Positions 28,035 to 37,735 of a stretch of 64,000 nucleotides of DNA are shown piece by piece. Both the position numbers and the translations under genes were made by a program. This stretch comes from Marinomonas fungiae (GTDB taxonomy: Bacteria; Pseudomonadota; Gammaproteobacteria; Pseudomonadales; Marinomonadaceae), in NCBI RefSeq assembly GCF_001418205.1, contig NZ_LIQF01000001.1, forward strand, positions 490,838 through 554,837, read 5' to 3'. Under the pieces are notes generated by a model. The model was given only the letters and a program-made list of their open reading frames with translations, made no database searches and was not told the DNA's origin. The first letter of the stretch is position 1. Each line of letters opens with the position of its first letter.

Positions 28035-28050
28035 TTTGATAGGCCTTTAT

Positions 28051-28809
28051 CTAGTTTGACTGTAAATAGTTTGAGCGGATTTGCTCGTACTGGCCACTCT
28101 CTTTGATATGGAGTAAACCTTCATTCACCGTTGTTAAAATGGTATCTGCATTTGGATAATATTTGCTAATGCAGACATGTAACGGTAAAACTGCTTCATT
28201 AGTAACAGGGGTCACTTTTAAATCTTGCTCAATGCCTAATTGCTTAATGTAAAAAAGCGCAGGATACTCAGCCATATAAAGCAGATCTATGTTTCTATAT
28301 CTCACGGCTTTAATTGCACTTGCCAAATCAGGGGCTGTTTGATGCTCTATCTTCAAAGTCTCAAGCTGCTTTTGCATGCCCCAGCCTTCGACAGACACCA
28401 CTGAAAAATTGGATAAATCTTGTAACGTATGGATATTGCTAGTATTCAATTCTCTAGCACTTACGACTACTCGCCTCACAGCAGAAATACTATCACTGAA
28501 CAGCATAAATCCTTCTCGATCAGGTCGATTAGAACACGAAATAGTGCCTGCTATCAGACCTTGCTCCATCGATTTTACGATACGCTTCCAAGGCATAAGT
28601 TTGAAATTGACCGAAACATTCTGGGAGGCAAAGGCGGCTCGAGTGACATCAATATCAACCCCCGTCACTTCACTGGCCTCATTTTCTGCCATGAGATAAG
28701 GAGGATAGTCCACCACATAAAAAGTCAGGTCTTCTTCAGCATATAACAAACCTGCAGAGTAGAGACCTAAATACGAAATAAATAGCGTAAAAAGCCGTTT
28801 AGTCATCAT
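28051..28809 (-). CDS. family 3 periplasmic solute-binding protein
   Basis: A 252-residue protein with a signal peptide (about 1-24) and the two-lobed extracellular solute-binding fold: DLTFYVVDYPPYLMA at the start, GVDIDVTRAAFA, PWKRIVKSMEQG and GTISCSNRPDREGFMLFSD. No permease or ATPase genes are adjacent. It is followed 16 bp later by the GGDEF-EAL gene, so it is likely a free receptor that docks on that protein's periplasmic domain. The ligand is unknown; the family includes amino-acid binders. Confidence 0.88.
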   Translation of the reverse strand: MMTKRLFTLFISYLGLYSAGLLYAEEDLTFYVVDYPPYLMAENEASEVTGVDIDVTRAAFASQNVSVNFKLMPWKRIVKSMEQGLIAGTISCSNRPDREGFMLFSDSISAVRRVVVSARELNTSNIHTLQDLSNFSVVSVEGWGMQKQLETLKIEHQTAPDLASAIKAVRYRNIDLLYMAEYPALFYIKQLGIEQDLKVTPVTNEAVLPLHVCISKYYPNADTILTTVNEGLLHIKESGQYEQIRSNYLQSN

Positions 28810-29007
28810 ATTCTAAATGAGCCATTATAAGTCAGTAGAAAGATGTCCCCATCAGTGGGCATAAAACTAACACAGTAAAGGAATGAAAGGATACTATTTA
28901 CGTACACATTTTAAGCAAAACACTAAGTTCCGCTCTTCAGTTATGTCACTAATCTTTTCACACCAAGCCATAACGTCCATGAGACTTAGCCACATACACC
29001 CAAAGAC

Positions 29008-29046
29008 AAAAAGCCCCAAGTTTTATCGACTTGAGGCTTTTATTTA
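29008..29046 (-). terminator. terminator of the dCache chemoreceptor gene
   Basis: A 12-bp stem with one mismatch (29009-29020 with 29030-29041) lies just downstream of the receptor stop on the minus strand, with a T-run. Confidence 0.78.
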
Positions 29047-29065
29047 AGGGTTTAATTAATTTCCC

Positions 29066-31021
29066 TTATTGACTGGATTTAAAACGACTGACCATAGATT
29101 GCAATTCATTTGCCAGTTCGTTCAATGACGCTGCCGTATTAGAGACTTGTGAGGCTAAATCACTAGACTCATTCGCACCATCATGAATCACCAACACATT
29201 GTTGTTGATCTCTTCCGCCACCAAATGCTGCTCTTCAGCCGAGGCACTAATCTGAATCATCATGTCTTTGATCGTCAAAACTGATGACAAGATTTGTTCG
29301 AACACTTTGTATGTCTGTGCCGCCAGATCTACTGAATTGTTCGCTACCGTAACGCTATTTTCCATTTTACCTGCAACGATATTTGTTTGTTGCTGTAAGC
29401 GTGTTAGTAACTTGTCAATTTCATCTGTTGACTCAGAAGTTCGTCCTGCAAGCGTACGCACTTCATCCGCTACCACGGCGAAACCACGACCTTGCTCACC
29501 AGCACGAGCGGCCTCAATAGCGGCGTTCAATGCCAATAAGTTGGTTTGCTCAGCAATCGCCTTAATCGTATCCAGAATACCGACGATATTGTTCGACTCT
29601 TGTTCTAAGGTCGCCATAGACTCATTGGAGCTGTTAATTTCAGCTTCTAACTTATGTAATGAGTCCATTGTTTGTTGAATCAAACGGTTACCTTCTTGCA
29701 CCTGCTGTTCGCTGTGCTCAGCAGACGCCGCAGCAGAACTACAGTTAGAAGCCACTTCGTTGGCAGTTGCCACCATTTCATTGAAAGCAGTTGATAAATG
29801 GTCAACCGAATTAGCCTGCTTCATGACAATATTGCTTAAGTCAGCCGACAAAGTCTCCGAATGATGCGCCACTTTACCCATTTCATGACAAGAATTTTTT
29901 GTATGCCCAACGATGCTGTCAATCGATTCCACAAACTGGTTGAAAGCTTTCGCCATTTGTCCAGACTCGTCGTTAGATGACACATCTAAGCGTTGCGTCA
30001 AATCCCCTTCGCCTTGGCTGATATTGGTCAAACGCTCCGCCATCACTTTGACGGGTTTGATCACTATCGACGACAAGAAAGAGCCTATTACGATGAAAAT
30101 AGCCACCATGATTACCGAGATAATGATGATGTTAGTAATAAGGCCATTGGCTTGCGCATAGACCACACGACTTGGAATTAAACCGATGAACTTCCACCCT
30201 AAGGCTTCGGATGTGTAAACACGAGCAAACCATTCTTCGCCATCAATGGTAAGCGATTGTACTGAATCGCTGTTATCTAATGAGGAATAAGGGCGTGACG
30301 CCTCAGCCAGTTTTCTAAAATTATTTTCAGGGTCAGCCGGATCAGCCAAGATAGTACCGGTATCCTCTACCATCACCACATAACCTTCACCACCGAATTT
30401 AACCGTCGCCAACAACTCGGTTAATTTTTTCAGCGTAACATCGACACCTACTACCCCTACAGCACCATCTTTCCCTTCAAAACGCTGCACGTAATCGACC
30501 AATGGCGCCCCCGTAAACGTATCACGGTAAGCAGGGATTCGGACTGGCGAAGTGGCATTTATGGACTGGGTATACCAGCCTTTCTTTGTTGGGTCGTAGT
30601 TCTCACTACTGTTTCCATGGGGCCATTGCAAATACCCCTTATCTGCAGTGCCTATCCAGATGTAGGCTAGATCAGGATGCGTTTCACCAAAGTCCTCAAA
30701 CAAAGCAAATGCTTCTTGTTCTTCAGGGGAGTTAGACTCAGGAGTCATCTTCTTTACGGGTTGATTTGCGTAGCTTTCAATACTTCCTGGTGTGATATTT
30801 TTAACGGCATCTGCACGCGCAAAAAAAGCTGTATTTTCAGCAAGGTTGTTTAAATACATAGAAAACAGAGCATCTACGTAAAAGATTTCGGACTTGCTTT
30901 GATTCCCAAACTTATCAACAGCATCCGTTCGCACGCTACTAATAATAACTAATGACACTAGCAAAACCGGCAGTATTACCCCTGCCGCGACCAGAGCAAT
31001 GATCTTTGCACGAACCGTCAT
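29066..31021 (-). CDS. methyl-accepting chemotaxis protein, dCache_1 sensor
   Basis: Chemoreceptor of 651 residues. I chose the ATG at 31021, 26 codons inside the longest frame, because GTGAGG lies just before it and the first helix then starts at once ([20 protein letters not shown]). The periplasmic dCache domain shows [12 protein letters not shown] and [18 protein letters not shown] second helix near 300-325, HAMP and a standard signalling domain with the [20 protein letters not shown] tip follow. dCache_1 receptors of this type often bind amino acids or other small ligands. It is monocistronic. Confidence 0.93.
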   Translation of the reverse strand: MTVRAKIIALVAAGVILPVLLVSLVIISSVRTDAVDKFGNQSKSEIFYVDALFSMYLNNLAENTAFFARADAVKNITPGSIESYANQPVKKMTPESNSPEEQEAFALFEDFGETHPDLAYIWIGTADKGYLQWPHGNSSENYDPTKKGWYTQSINATSPVRIPAYRDTFTGAPLVDYVQRFEGKDGAVGVVGVDVTLKKLTELLATVKFGGEGYVVMVEDTGTILADPADPENNFRKLAEASRPYSSLDNSDSVQSLTIDGEEWFARVYTSEALGWKFIGLIPSRVVYAQANGLITNIIIISVIMVAIFIVIGSFLSSIVIKPVKVMAERLTNISQGEGDLTQRLDVSSNDESGQMAKAFNQFVESIDSIVGHTKNSCHEMGKVAHHSETLSADLSNIVMKQANSVDHLSTAFNEMVATANEVASNCSSAAASAEHSEQQVQEGNRLIQQTMDSLHKLEAEINSSNESMATLEQESNNIVGILDTIKAIAEQTNLLALNAAIEAARAGEQGRGFAVVADEVRTLAGRTSESTDEIDKLLTRLQQQTNIVAGKMENSVTVANNSVDLAAQTYKVFEQILSSVLTIKDMMIQISASAEEQHLVAEEINNNVLVIHDGANESSDLASQVSNTAASLNELANELQSMVSRFKSSQ

Positions 31022-31837
31022 GTTTACCTCACAAAAAAGCAATTGGGGTGATTCCCCTATTATTAGAATAAAATGCCTGATCAATGCTCTCGACTGCATT
31101 TACCCACTTGATCAAACAGTTGCCCCTGAACTTCCCAGTAAATTGATAAGCTAAAGCTGCAAAGTTAAACGCAGTTATTGCCTCAAAACGATTCCGATCT
31201 AACTCAAATATCGACTAATTTAGGCCAAAGTTAAATAAAAAATTACTCACATCGTTCAGAACACTCTGTTCTTAGTATCAATTTGATCTGATGCGAAGCA
31301 AAAACAGCCGAGCGCTTTAGTCGACACTTGCTTCGTAAGTGTAAACAAAGACGGCTCTATTTGCTGAGTTTCGATGGTCAAATCATGTTATTTTTTATTT
31401 CTAAATTGTACGGATATAAAAGCTTTAGAGCCTCCTATGCCTACCTTTTGACCACTCTGGCCAGAGATTTTTAGCGCTTAGGAGAGCCCTCGTATTAAAT
31501 TATCTATGAGTACTAACAGGTGAGAGCGTAAATGAAAATGGCTTCATCAAAACGGCATTTTTGCATGAGTGATAACGTTTTACTTAAGCGTACATCAACA
31601 AAAAAAATAAAATACTGGTTCAGATACTTCCCTTCATAGAGTTTCTGCTTAACTCTCAACGAATTAGCCATTAGCTTAATCGCTACGTATTAGGCACTAC
31701 TTATAAAAAAAACACATGCCCAAAGCTACATCTTATTGCTCATTTACGACAAGGTGTGCCAATTAGCGCAATTCTCCCTTTTGCTACTAGACGGTCTAAA
31801 AGCTAACTGTACTTGGCACACACGCTATAAATTGTTG
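31022..31837. other. long intergenic region without a convincing gene
   Basis: 816 bp, AT-rich, between the chemoreceptor start and the hypothetical gene at 31838. A short ACACTT/AAGTGT hairpin lies near 31325-31343. I see no protein gene with a ribosome site and no recognisable RNA family. The region may hold the receptor promoter and an uncharacterised transcript, or decayed sequence. Confidence 0.5.
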
Positions 31838-32425
31838 TTATACTCGGAAGGTATAAGTCAAAATATCAGCCACTTTACGATCGATTTCAATACCCGCTGC
31901 AGCAATATCTTCTCGCGTGACCTGATAAAGTAAAGGTTTCATTTCCCGCAGTTTAATAACGGCTTTTGGATCTTCTGTTAATAAAACCGCGACATAAGAA
32001 AACGCATCGTAGTAAGCAAAACCATTGTCTTTTAGAGCGTTTAAATATGAATCCAGTGTCTCTTCACCAAAGACCTGTTTAATGGCAGTCACAGCGCCAT
32101 AAATGGCCGTCCCCTCGCTTAGGGCGGTAGGTGAGTCTTGACTGTCTTTGCCCATAGGATACAAAGCACGTACCAGCGCTTGAATGACGTCCGCTAACAG
32201 CATTACATCATTGGTGAAGCTACGCGCAGGCATTTGAATTCGGTAAGCAAGAGGCTGCTCGGCGGAATCAAATAACAACTCAGGCTTAGCCACATCTGTA
32301 TCCACAACAAACCCGTTGAATTGCGCTTGCTCTGTTGCAGGACCAAAAAGGAATTCCACTGCCGGCAGCCATGCCTCACGAATTTTCTCTAATTTTTGAA
32401 CCTGCGTTAGCTGAGACTCTGACAC
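31838..32425 (-). CDS. hypothetical protein
   Basis: A 195-residue soluble protein, acidic and mostly helical in character, with no signal peptide or membrane helix. I recognise no family. Long coherent frame, normal codon use and a GTG start with GAGG upstream support it as real. Two features stand out: an EIREAWLPAVEFLFGP-like N-terminus and a repeated YDAFSYVAVLL segment. It lies downstream of the cobalamin operon but behind a terminator-like hairpin, so it is probably not part of it. Confidence 0.65.
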   Translation of the reverse strand: MSESQLTQVQKLEKIREAWLPAVEFLFGPATEQAQFNGFVVDTDVAKPELLFDSAEQPLAYRIQMPARSFTNDVMLLADVIQALVRALYPMGKDSQDSPTALSEGTAIYGAVTAIKQVFGEETLDSYLNALKDNGFAYYDAFSYVAVLLTEDPKAVIKLREMKPLLYQVTREDIAAAGIEIDRKVADILTYTFRV

Positions 32426-32518
32426 CTAAATACCTCAATCATCTAAAACATTACATCAAGCAATAGAGCTGACGTTTCTGGGCACAAACCATACCACAGT
32501 GACGCTAATGGAGACTAG

Positions 32519-32546
32519 AAGCCCTGCTATTCTAACAACAGGGCTT
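32519..32546 (-). terminator. terminator-like hairpin after the cobalamin operon
   Basis: An 8-bp AAGCCCTG/CAGGGCTT stem lies just downstream of the cbiX stop on the minus strand; the T-run is weak. Confidence 0.55.
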
Positions 32547-32560
32547 AGATGAATTGGGCT

Positions 32561-33811
32561 TTAACGCTGATGGGCTAAAGCCGTCTTAGTACAGTCGCCC
32601 TGAATACGATGCTTTTCTTGCTCTAATATCTCATCGGTAAACTGTCCCATAAAGCAGCAACAAATCCCTTCCCCTATCATGGTACGTGGCCCCATCGGAT
32701 GACCGATATGCTGGTAAACGCCATGATGGTGATGATGCCCTTCTCCATGATTATGGCCATGGGAATGACCGTGATGATGGTGATGTCCAGAATGGTCGTG
32801 GCTATGGGAATAGTCGTGGCTATGGGAATGGTCGTGGCTATGGGAATGACCAACCGCTTGGATTGTACCAAAGGTTATTTCATGCTTTTTATCCGATTCA
32901 GACAAGCCTTGTGTGTCATCTTCTGGATCCACGAACTCTGCATGATGGTGATGCACGTCCACTTCGCCCGCCGCCAAACGACGTTTAAAAGAACTCATTA
33001 AGGTTTCTTCTGCGCTATTGAACAGTGAACCATCCATAATCTCGTTTACACGATTCTCAAATGCATCAATGACACGCTCATGGTCACTTAAATAATGTGC
33101 TTGGATAAATTCGATGCCCGGATTTTCCTGCGCCACCTTATCTACGTAGCCTTGGATACGCTTAATCAGACGACCGGTAAATAGGAAGTAAGGCGCCACC
33201 ACGATACGTTTAAAGCCAAGTTTGACCAGCTTTTCAAGGCCAACGCCAACGGATGGGTAAGTCACGCCTGAGTAAACTGTATCCGCCCAGCCAAAGCCCA
33301 TATTCTCATTGACGATACGGGTCAGTTTCGCCGCTTCAGCGTTGGCAGAAGTATCGGATGTACCGCGGCCAACGACCACCAACATAGTGTCATACAGTTC
33401 TGCAGGAGGGTTATTTGGATCAAGACCTAGGGATTCATAAATACGTGCCTGAAAAGCTTCGATCATGTCTTCTTGAAGGCCCAGCTCACGACCGTAATGC
33501 ATATCGAGACCATCGTTCTTCTCTTGGTAGGTTGTCAGCACCGATGGAATATCATTCTTAGCGTGAGTCGCCGCAAACAACATACCGGGGATGGCATAAA
33601 TATCATTGACGCCCTGTTTGATTAGGCTATTTAGTCCCATATGGATATTTGGCGCAGAGAACTCTAGGAAACCATATTCAACCGGCAAATCAGGAAAGCG
33701 AGCTTTTAGACCTTCGGCTACCAAGCCAAACTCACGTTCTGCGTCCTTGTCGCGGCTACCATGACCACAAATCATAATGCCTTTCTTTTTCACTGGGGTT
33801 GAATTACTCAT
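32561..33811 (-). CDS. cbiX: sirohydrochlorin cobaltochelatase CbiX with histidine-rich tail
   Basis: Chelatase of 416 residues that inserts Co2+ into sirohydrochlorin in the early-cobalt route. It is the long form with two CbiX/SirB-like halves. Catalytic histidines are His17 (CGHGSRD) and His83 (ATHAKNDIP). The second half has VVVGRGTSD and VVAPYFLFTGRL. The C-terminal region (about 310-390) has many HSHDH and HHHHHG runs, probably cobalt storage or delivery, encoded partly by 18-bp tandem repeats. A PMG.CCxxM-like end (ICCCFMGQ) adds cysteines. It is last in the cob operon, 65 bp after cobN. Confidence 0.9.
   Translation of the reverse strand: MSNSTPVKKKGIMICGHGSRDKDAEREFGLVAEGLKARFPDLPVEYGFLEFSAPNIHMGLNSLIKQGVNDIYAIPGMLFAATHAKNDIPSVLTTYQEKNDGLDMHYGRELGLQEDMIEAFQARIYESLGLDPNNPPAELYDTMLVVVGRGTSDTSANAEAAKLTRIVNENMGFGWADTVYSGVTYPSVGVGLEKLVKLGFKRIVVAPYFLFTGRLIKRIQGYVDKVAQENPGIEFIQAHYLSDHERVIDAFENRVNEIMDGSLFNSAEETLMSSFKRRLAAGEVDVHHHHAEFVDPEDDTQGLSESDKKHEITFGTIQAVGHSHSHDHSHSHDYSHSHDHSGHHHHHGHSHGHNHGEGHHHHHGVYQHIGHPMGPRTMIGEGICCCFMGQFTDEILEQEKHRIQGDCTKTALAHQR
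32795..32848. repeat. three tandem 18-bp repeats inside cbiX
   Basis: Three copies of GTCGTGGCTATGGGAATR (32795-32812, 32813-32830, 32831-32848) encode the repeated HSHDHS/HSHDYS segment of the histidine-rich tail. Copies are nearly identical, so copy number could vary by slippage. Confidence 0.85.
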
Positions 33812-33876
33812 ATCTCTCTCTAGATTAAATTACGCAATAGGCGCTTATATTAAAGGGTTAAAATAGATAGACAAGG

Positions 33877-36800
33877 TTAACTACCTTGTGCTTCTTGGCG
33901 CTGATCAATGTCCAATAACAGCGCTTGGATTTTTTCTGCATACTCACCAGGCTCAGACCACATGCCCCGCTGAATCGCTTCTAATAGACGCTCCGCCATC
34001 TCTTCTTGGGCGTGAGGGTTATTGTCCTGCATAAATTGTCTATTCTCAGGATCAAGTAATAACGATTCCGTGACTTGCTCGTATTGATAGTCCGCGATCA
34101 GGTCCGTGGTGGCATCGTAGGCAAATAAATAATCCACCGTTGCCGTCATTTCAAAGGCGCCCTTGTAGCCATGCTCTTGCATGGCTGAGATCCATTTGGG
34201 ATTTAATACGCGGCCGCGAATCACTCGGTTCAGCTCTTCCTGAAGTGTGCGCACTTTAGGCTGGCTCGGATTGGAGTGATCATTGTGATAGACACTTGGT
34301 GCGCTGCCACGAAGCTGAGTGACCGCATTGGTCATGCCGCCTTGGAATTGGTAATAATCGTCCGAATCTAGAAGATCATGCTCACGGTTATCTTGATTTT
34401 GCACCACAGCTTCCAGTTGCCCCAGACGGTTAGCGAACGCTTGCTTCGCCTCCACTCCATCACGCAGATCACCATCGTAGGCATAACCACCCCAATTCAA
34501 ATAAGCTTCTGCAAGATCGGCTTGTGTGTCCCAGCAACGCTCGTCAATTAAGCCCTGCAAGCCCGCCCCATAAGCACCCGGTTTACTGCCAAACACACGG
34601 TAGGAGGCTTGGCGCACAGCGTCTTCAGCATTAAAGCCTTGGCTAAGCAGTTCTTGCTGACGACGCTCCACATTGGCACGAATGGTATTGCCATTGCCTG
34701 GCTCTTCAAACGAAGCAATGGCTTGTACAGCGGCGTCATAGAGGCGCATCACGTTAGCAAAGGCATCGCGGAAAAAACCTGATACGCGCAAGGTCACATC
34801 CACACGAGGTCGCCCTAACTGCATGCAAGGCAAGACTTCAAAATCGGTTACGCGATTGGAGCCTGGTGCCCAAATCGGACGCACGCCCATCAGAGCAAAG
34901 GCTTGGGCAATATCATCTCCGCCAGTACGCATGGTGGCTGTGCCCCAAACAGATAGGCCTAAGTTGGTAGGGTAGTCACCATGCTCTTGCAGATGCCGTA
35001 ACACCAACGCCTCAGCCGATTTCTGTCCAATCGCCCAAGCCGCAGGAGAAGGAATCGCTCTATTATCTACTGAGAAAAAGTTTCGTCCCGTTGGTAAGGT
35101 ATCCAAACGCCCTCGGGTTGGCGCGCCACTGGGCCCAGGTGGGATAAATTGCCCCGACAAACCTTTTAACAGAGCTGAGATTTCATCCTCAGCACTTTGT
35201 TGCAGTGCCTGACCGAGCGTATTCTTCGCATGGTTTAGTAATACCGAAGTAAGTGGCCACTCTTGCTCCGAGATAGACAAACCATCCACCATCACCTGTA
35301 ACACAAGTGTTTTGGCCAATAATTCCAAACGCTCTTTAGTATCTGCATGGGTACGCCAAGTCTGCCCTGAGACAGTCTGTAATGCCTGTGTTTTTGCGGA
35401 CTGCCATGGCTTACTCGACGCCTCCATCGGATCAAAATCGGGCTCATCTAGCTCTAAATCTTTGGCTAAGGCATGTAAAATGCCCATGCTGGTAACACTA
35501 TTACCACGGGGCAAACGCAGCAAAGCGACTAAGGTATCGGCAAGTTTATCGCGCTCGGGCAATTCCCCTAATCGATGCAGGCCATGACGAATTTGCGACT
35601 CTTTGATTTCACACAGATACGCATCCAACTCTTCTAAAACGGACTCATCATCGTCTGCTTGCACACCAGTGAGTTCTTCCAGCAGATGACTGCTTTTTAC
35701 CTTTTCAAGAATCGAATCACGCAGCCACGCTTCGCGGCGAGTGTCCATGCCAAGAGCTTGGTAATACTCATCGACCAGCGTTTCCAGCTCCGCCATATCG
35801 CCATAGCTTTCAGCACGGGTCATGGGTGGCATCAAATGGTCGATAATCACCGCTTGCGTTCGGCGTTTGGCTTGCGCTCCTTCTCCGGGATCATTGACGA
35901 TAAACGGATAAAAATGCGGCGTTGGCCCCATAGCGATGTCCGGCCAGCAACTTTCTGACAGTGCCGTCCCCTTGCCTGGTAGCCACTCTAAATTACCATG
36001 CTTGCCCACATGCACGATGGCATCCACTTGATACACATGTCGTAGCCAGAAGTAATAGGCTAAATAACTGTGCGGAGGAATCAAATCCGGATCGTGGTAG
36101 TTGGCGGCTAAATCAAGGTTAAAACCCCGCGCCGGTTGAATGCCTACAAAGGTTTTACCCAAACGAATGCCCGCCAACATCATGCGCCACTCACCGTCTA
36201 CCGCGCGGCATTTATGATCGTTTTCCGGTGGGCCCCAACGATCCCAGACCGCATTTTGCGCGTCGAGGGGCAGCTGATAAAAATGTTCTAAATAATCATT
36301 GAGGCTGAGACTTTGCCAACAGCCACGTTGGTGTAAGGTATTAGGATTATTGGTAACCGTCCCTAACAATGCTTCGATTAAGGCATTGCCACTTTCTGGG
36401 ACATCTTCAATGGTATACCCAGCTTGCTCCAAAGCACGAAGCAAATTCACGCTCGACGCGGGTGTATCGAGCCCAACACCGTTACCGATTCGACCGTCTT
36501 TGGTAGGGTAATTGGCTAAGATAAAAGCTATGCGTTTCTCGCCATTTGCCTGCGAATGCAAACGGGTGTAACGCTTGGCAAGCTTGGCAACAAAGGCTGC
36601 GCGCTCTTTATGAAGCTGGTAACAAATCAGATCAATTTGTGCGCGTTCATGAAAACGGGACAAGGTTTTAAAGCTCACCGCGCGGGTGATCACTCGCCCA
36701 TCCATTTCCGGCAAAACAATTTGCATCGCCACATCACGACTGCGCAAGCCTTGAGTTTGCGCCAGCCAATCTTCTTCGGTACTGCCCGATAAGATTAACT

Positions 36801-37725
36801 GTAAAACTGGCAAAGGCTGTTCAAACGTCGATTGAAAGTCCGTTGGCTCTGAGGCCAAGTCAGGACTGCCCGCGCGATTGGCAGAAAACCCAGTGCAGTT
36901 TAAAATCACTCTGGCGTCGGCCCGCTCTGCCAGCCTATTGATTAATTCTAGGCTGAACGCGTCTTTGAGGGAGGACAAGGCAATCTCTAGCGGCACCACG
37001 CCCTGCTCAAGCAATATGTTAGACAGCTCTGTAAAGATCTGGGTATTGCCACTTTGAAAGTGAGAGCGGTAATACAACACCAGCGCCACAGGATAAGCTT
37101 GTTCCAGTTCCGACTCATAGCACTGATGCCATGTAGTCTGATCACAGGTTTTGCCATCTAACACCCTAAAGGCATTCGGAAGCGCAACAGGTTCACGCCA
37201 ATTATCGTTACCCCCAAAATAGGTGTGATCTAAGAAACGGAAAAAGTGTTCGGCGTTGGTCTCACCGCCCTCACGCAGAAAACGCCACAACCGCTGAACA
37301 ATGTCTTGAGAGGTAGAAGAAGCCTGCATAATGTCTGGATCAGCACTGTCATCCCCAGGCACAATAATCAGATGGCGATTACGCTTGGATTTGGCCCACA
37401 CTTGTAAACGCTCAAAACCATAAGGCCAATAATGCTGCCCGCCCAGCAAAGACAGCACCACCACTTGGGCTCGGCCTTTTTGCGTGGGCTTATCTAAAAC
37501 TGCGTCTTCGTAGAGATCATAGGCGGCAGGTTTGACCAACTGCATCCAGTTGGCCAAGCGTACGGAAGGTGAATTACTCTTCTGCCACGAATCAAGTGCT
37601 CGGCCAAGAGCACTTAATAACGAGTCGGCAGCCGCCAACACAATGATGTCAGCAGGGCTTTGCCCTAAATCGATGATGCCTTCATCGTCAACAAAGCCAC
37701 CCGGTTTGGCTGCCAGTAAATGCAC
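33877..37725 (-). CDS. cobN: cobaltochelatase subunit CobN
   Basis: Large subunit of the ATP-dependent cobaltochelatase, which inserts Co2+ into hydrogenobyrinic acid a,c-diamide in the aerobic B12 route; 1282 residues, within the family range. Seen: an N-terminal region with VVLSLLGGQHYWPYGFE, the central GNGVGLDTPASSVNLLRAL, PARGFNLDLAANYHDPDLIPPHSYLA and HVGKHGNLEWLPGKGTALS, and the C-terminal PTGRNFFSVDNRAIPS, all CobN/BchH-like. The GTG start lies 10 bp after the cobW stop. CobS and CobT are not in the window, so the AAA+ partners must lie elsewhere. Confidence 0.95.
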   Translation of the reverse strand: MHLLAAKPGGFVDDEGIIDLGQSPADIIVLAAADSLLSALGRALDSWQKSNSPSVRLANWMQLVKPAAYDLYEDAVLDKPTQKGRAQVVVLSLLGGQHYWPYGFERLQVWAKSKRNRHLIIVPGDDSADPDIMQASSTSQDIVQRLWRFLREGGETNAEHFFRFLDHTYFGGNDNWREPVALPNAFRVLDGKTCDQTTWHQCYESELEQAYPVALVLYYRSHFQSGNTQIFTELSNILLEQGVVPLEIALSSLKDAFSLELINRLAERADARVILNCTGFSANRAGSPDLASEPTDFQSTFEQPLPVLQLILSGSTEEDWLAQTQGLRSRDVAMQIVLPEMDGRVITRAVSFKTLSRFHERAQIDLICYQLHKERAAFVAKLAKRYTRLHSQANGEKRIAFILANYPTKDGRIGNGVGLDTPASSVNLLRALEQAGYTIEDVPESGNALIEALLGTVTNNPNTLHQRGCWQSLSLNDYLEHFYQLPLDAQNAVWDRWGPPENDHKCRAVDGEWRMMLAGIRLGKTFVGIQPARGFNLDLAANYHDPDLIPPHSYLAYYFWLRHVYQVDAIVHVGKHGNLEWLPGKGTALSESCWPDIAMGPTPHFYPFIVNDPGEGAQAKRRTQAVIIDHLMPPMTRAESYGDMAELETLVDEYYQALGMDTRREAWLRDSILEKVKSSHLLEELTGVQADDDESVLEELDAYLCEIKESQIRHGLHRLGELPERDKLADTLVALLRLPRGNSVTSMGILHALAKDLELDEPDFDPMEASSKPWQSAKTQALQTVSGQTWRTHADTKERLELLAKTLVLQVMVDGLSISEQEWPLTSVLLNHAKNTLGQALQQSAEDEISALLKGLSGQFIPPGPSGAPTRGRLDTLPTGRNFFSVDNRAIPSPAAWAIGQKSAEALVLRHLQEHGDYPTNLGLSVWGTATMRTGGDDIAQAFALMGVRPIWAPGSNRVTDFEVLPCMQLGRPRVDVTLRVSGFFRDAFANVMRLYDAAVQAIASFEEPGNGNTIRANVERRQQELLSQGFNAEDAVRQASYRVFGSKPGAYGAGLQGLIDERCWDTQADLAEAYLNWGGYAYDGDLRDGVEAKQAFANRLGQLEAVVQNQDNREHDLLDSDDYYQFQGGMTNAVTQLRGSAPSVYHNDHSNPSQPKVRTLQEELNRVIRGRVLNPKWISAMQEHGYKGAFEMTATVDYLFAYDATTDLIADYQYEQVTESLLLDPENRQFMQDNNPHAQEEMAERLLEAIQRGMWSEPGEYAEKIQALLLDIDQRQEAQGS

Positions 37726-37735
37726 AGGTTCTCGC

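Noticed and set aside
31736..31933. 65-residue plus-strand frame in the long intergenic region
   Set aside because: It runs into the opposite-strand hypothetical gene and has no ribosome site or recognisable feature.
32686..33001. Methionine- and glycine/aspartate-rich frames opposite the CbiX histidine tail
   Set aside because: They are mirror products of the histidine-codon repeats and have no independent support.
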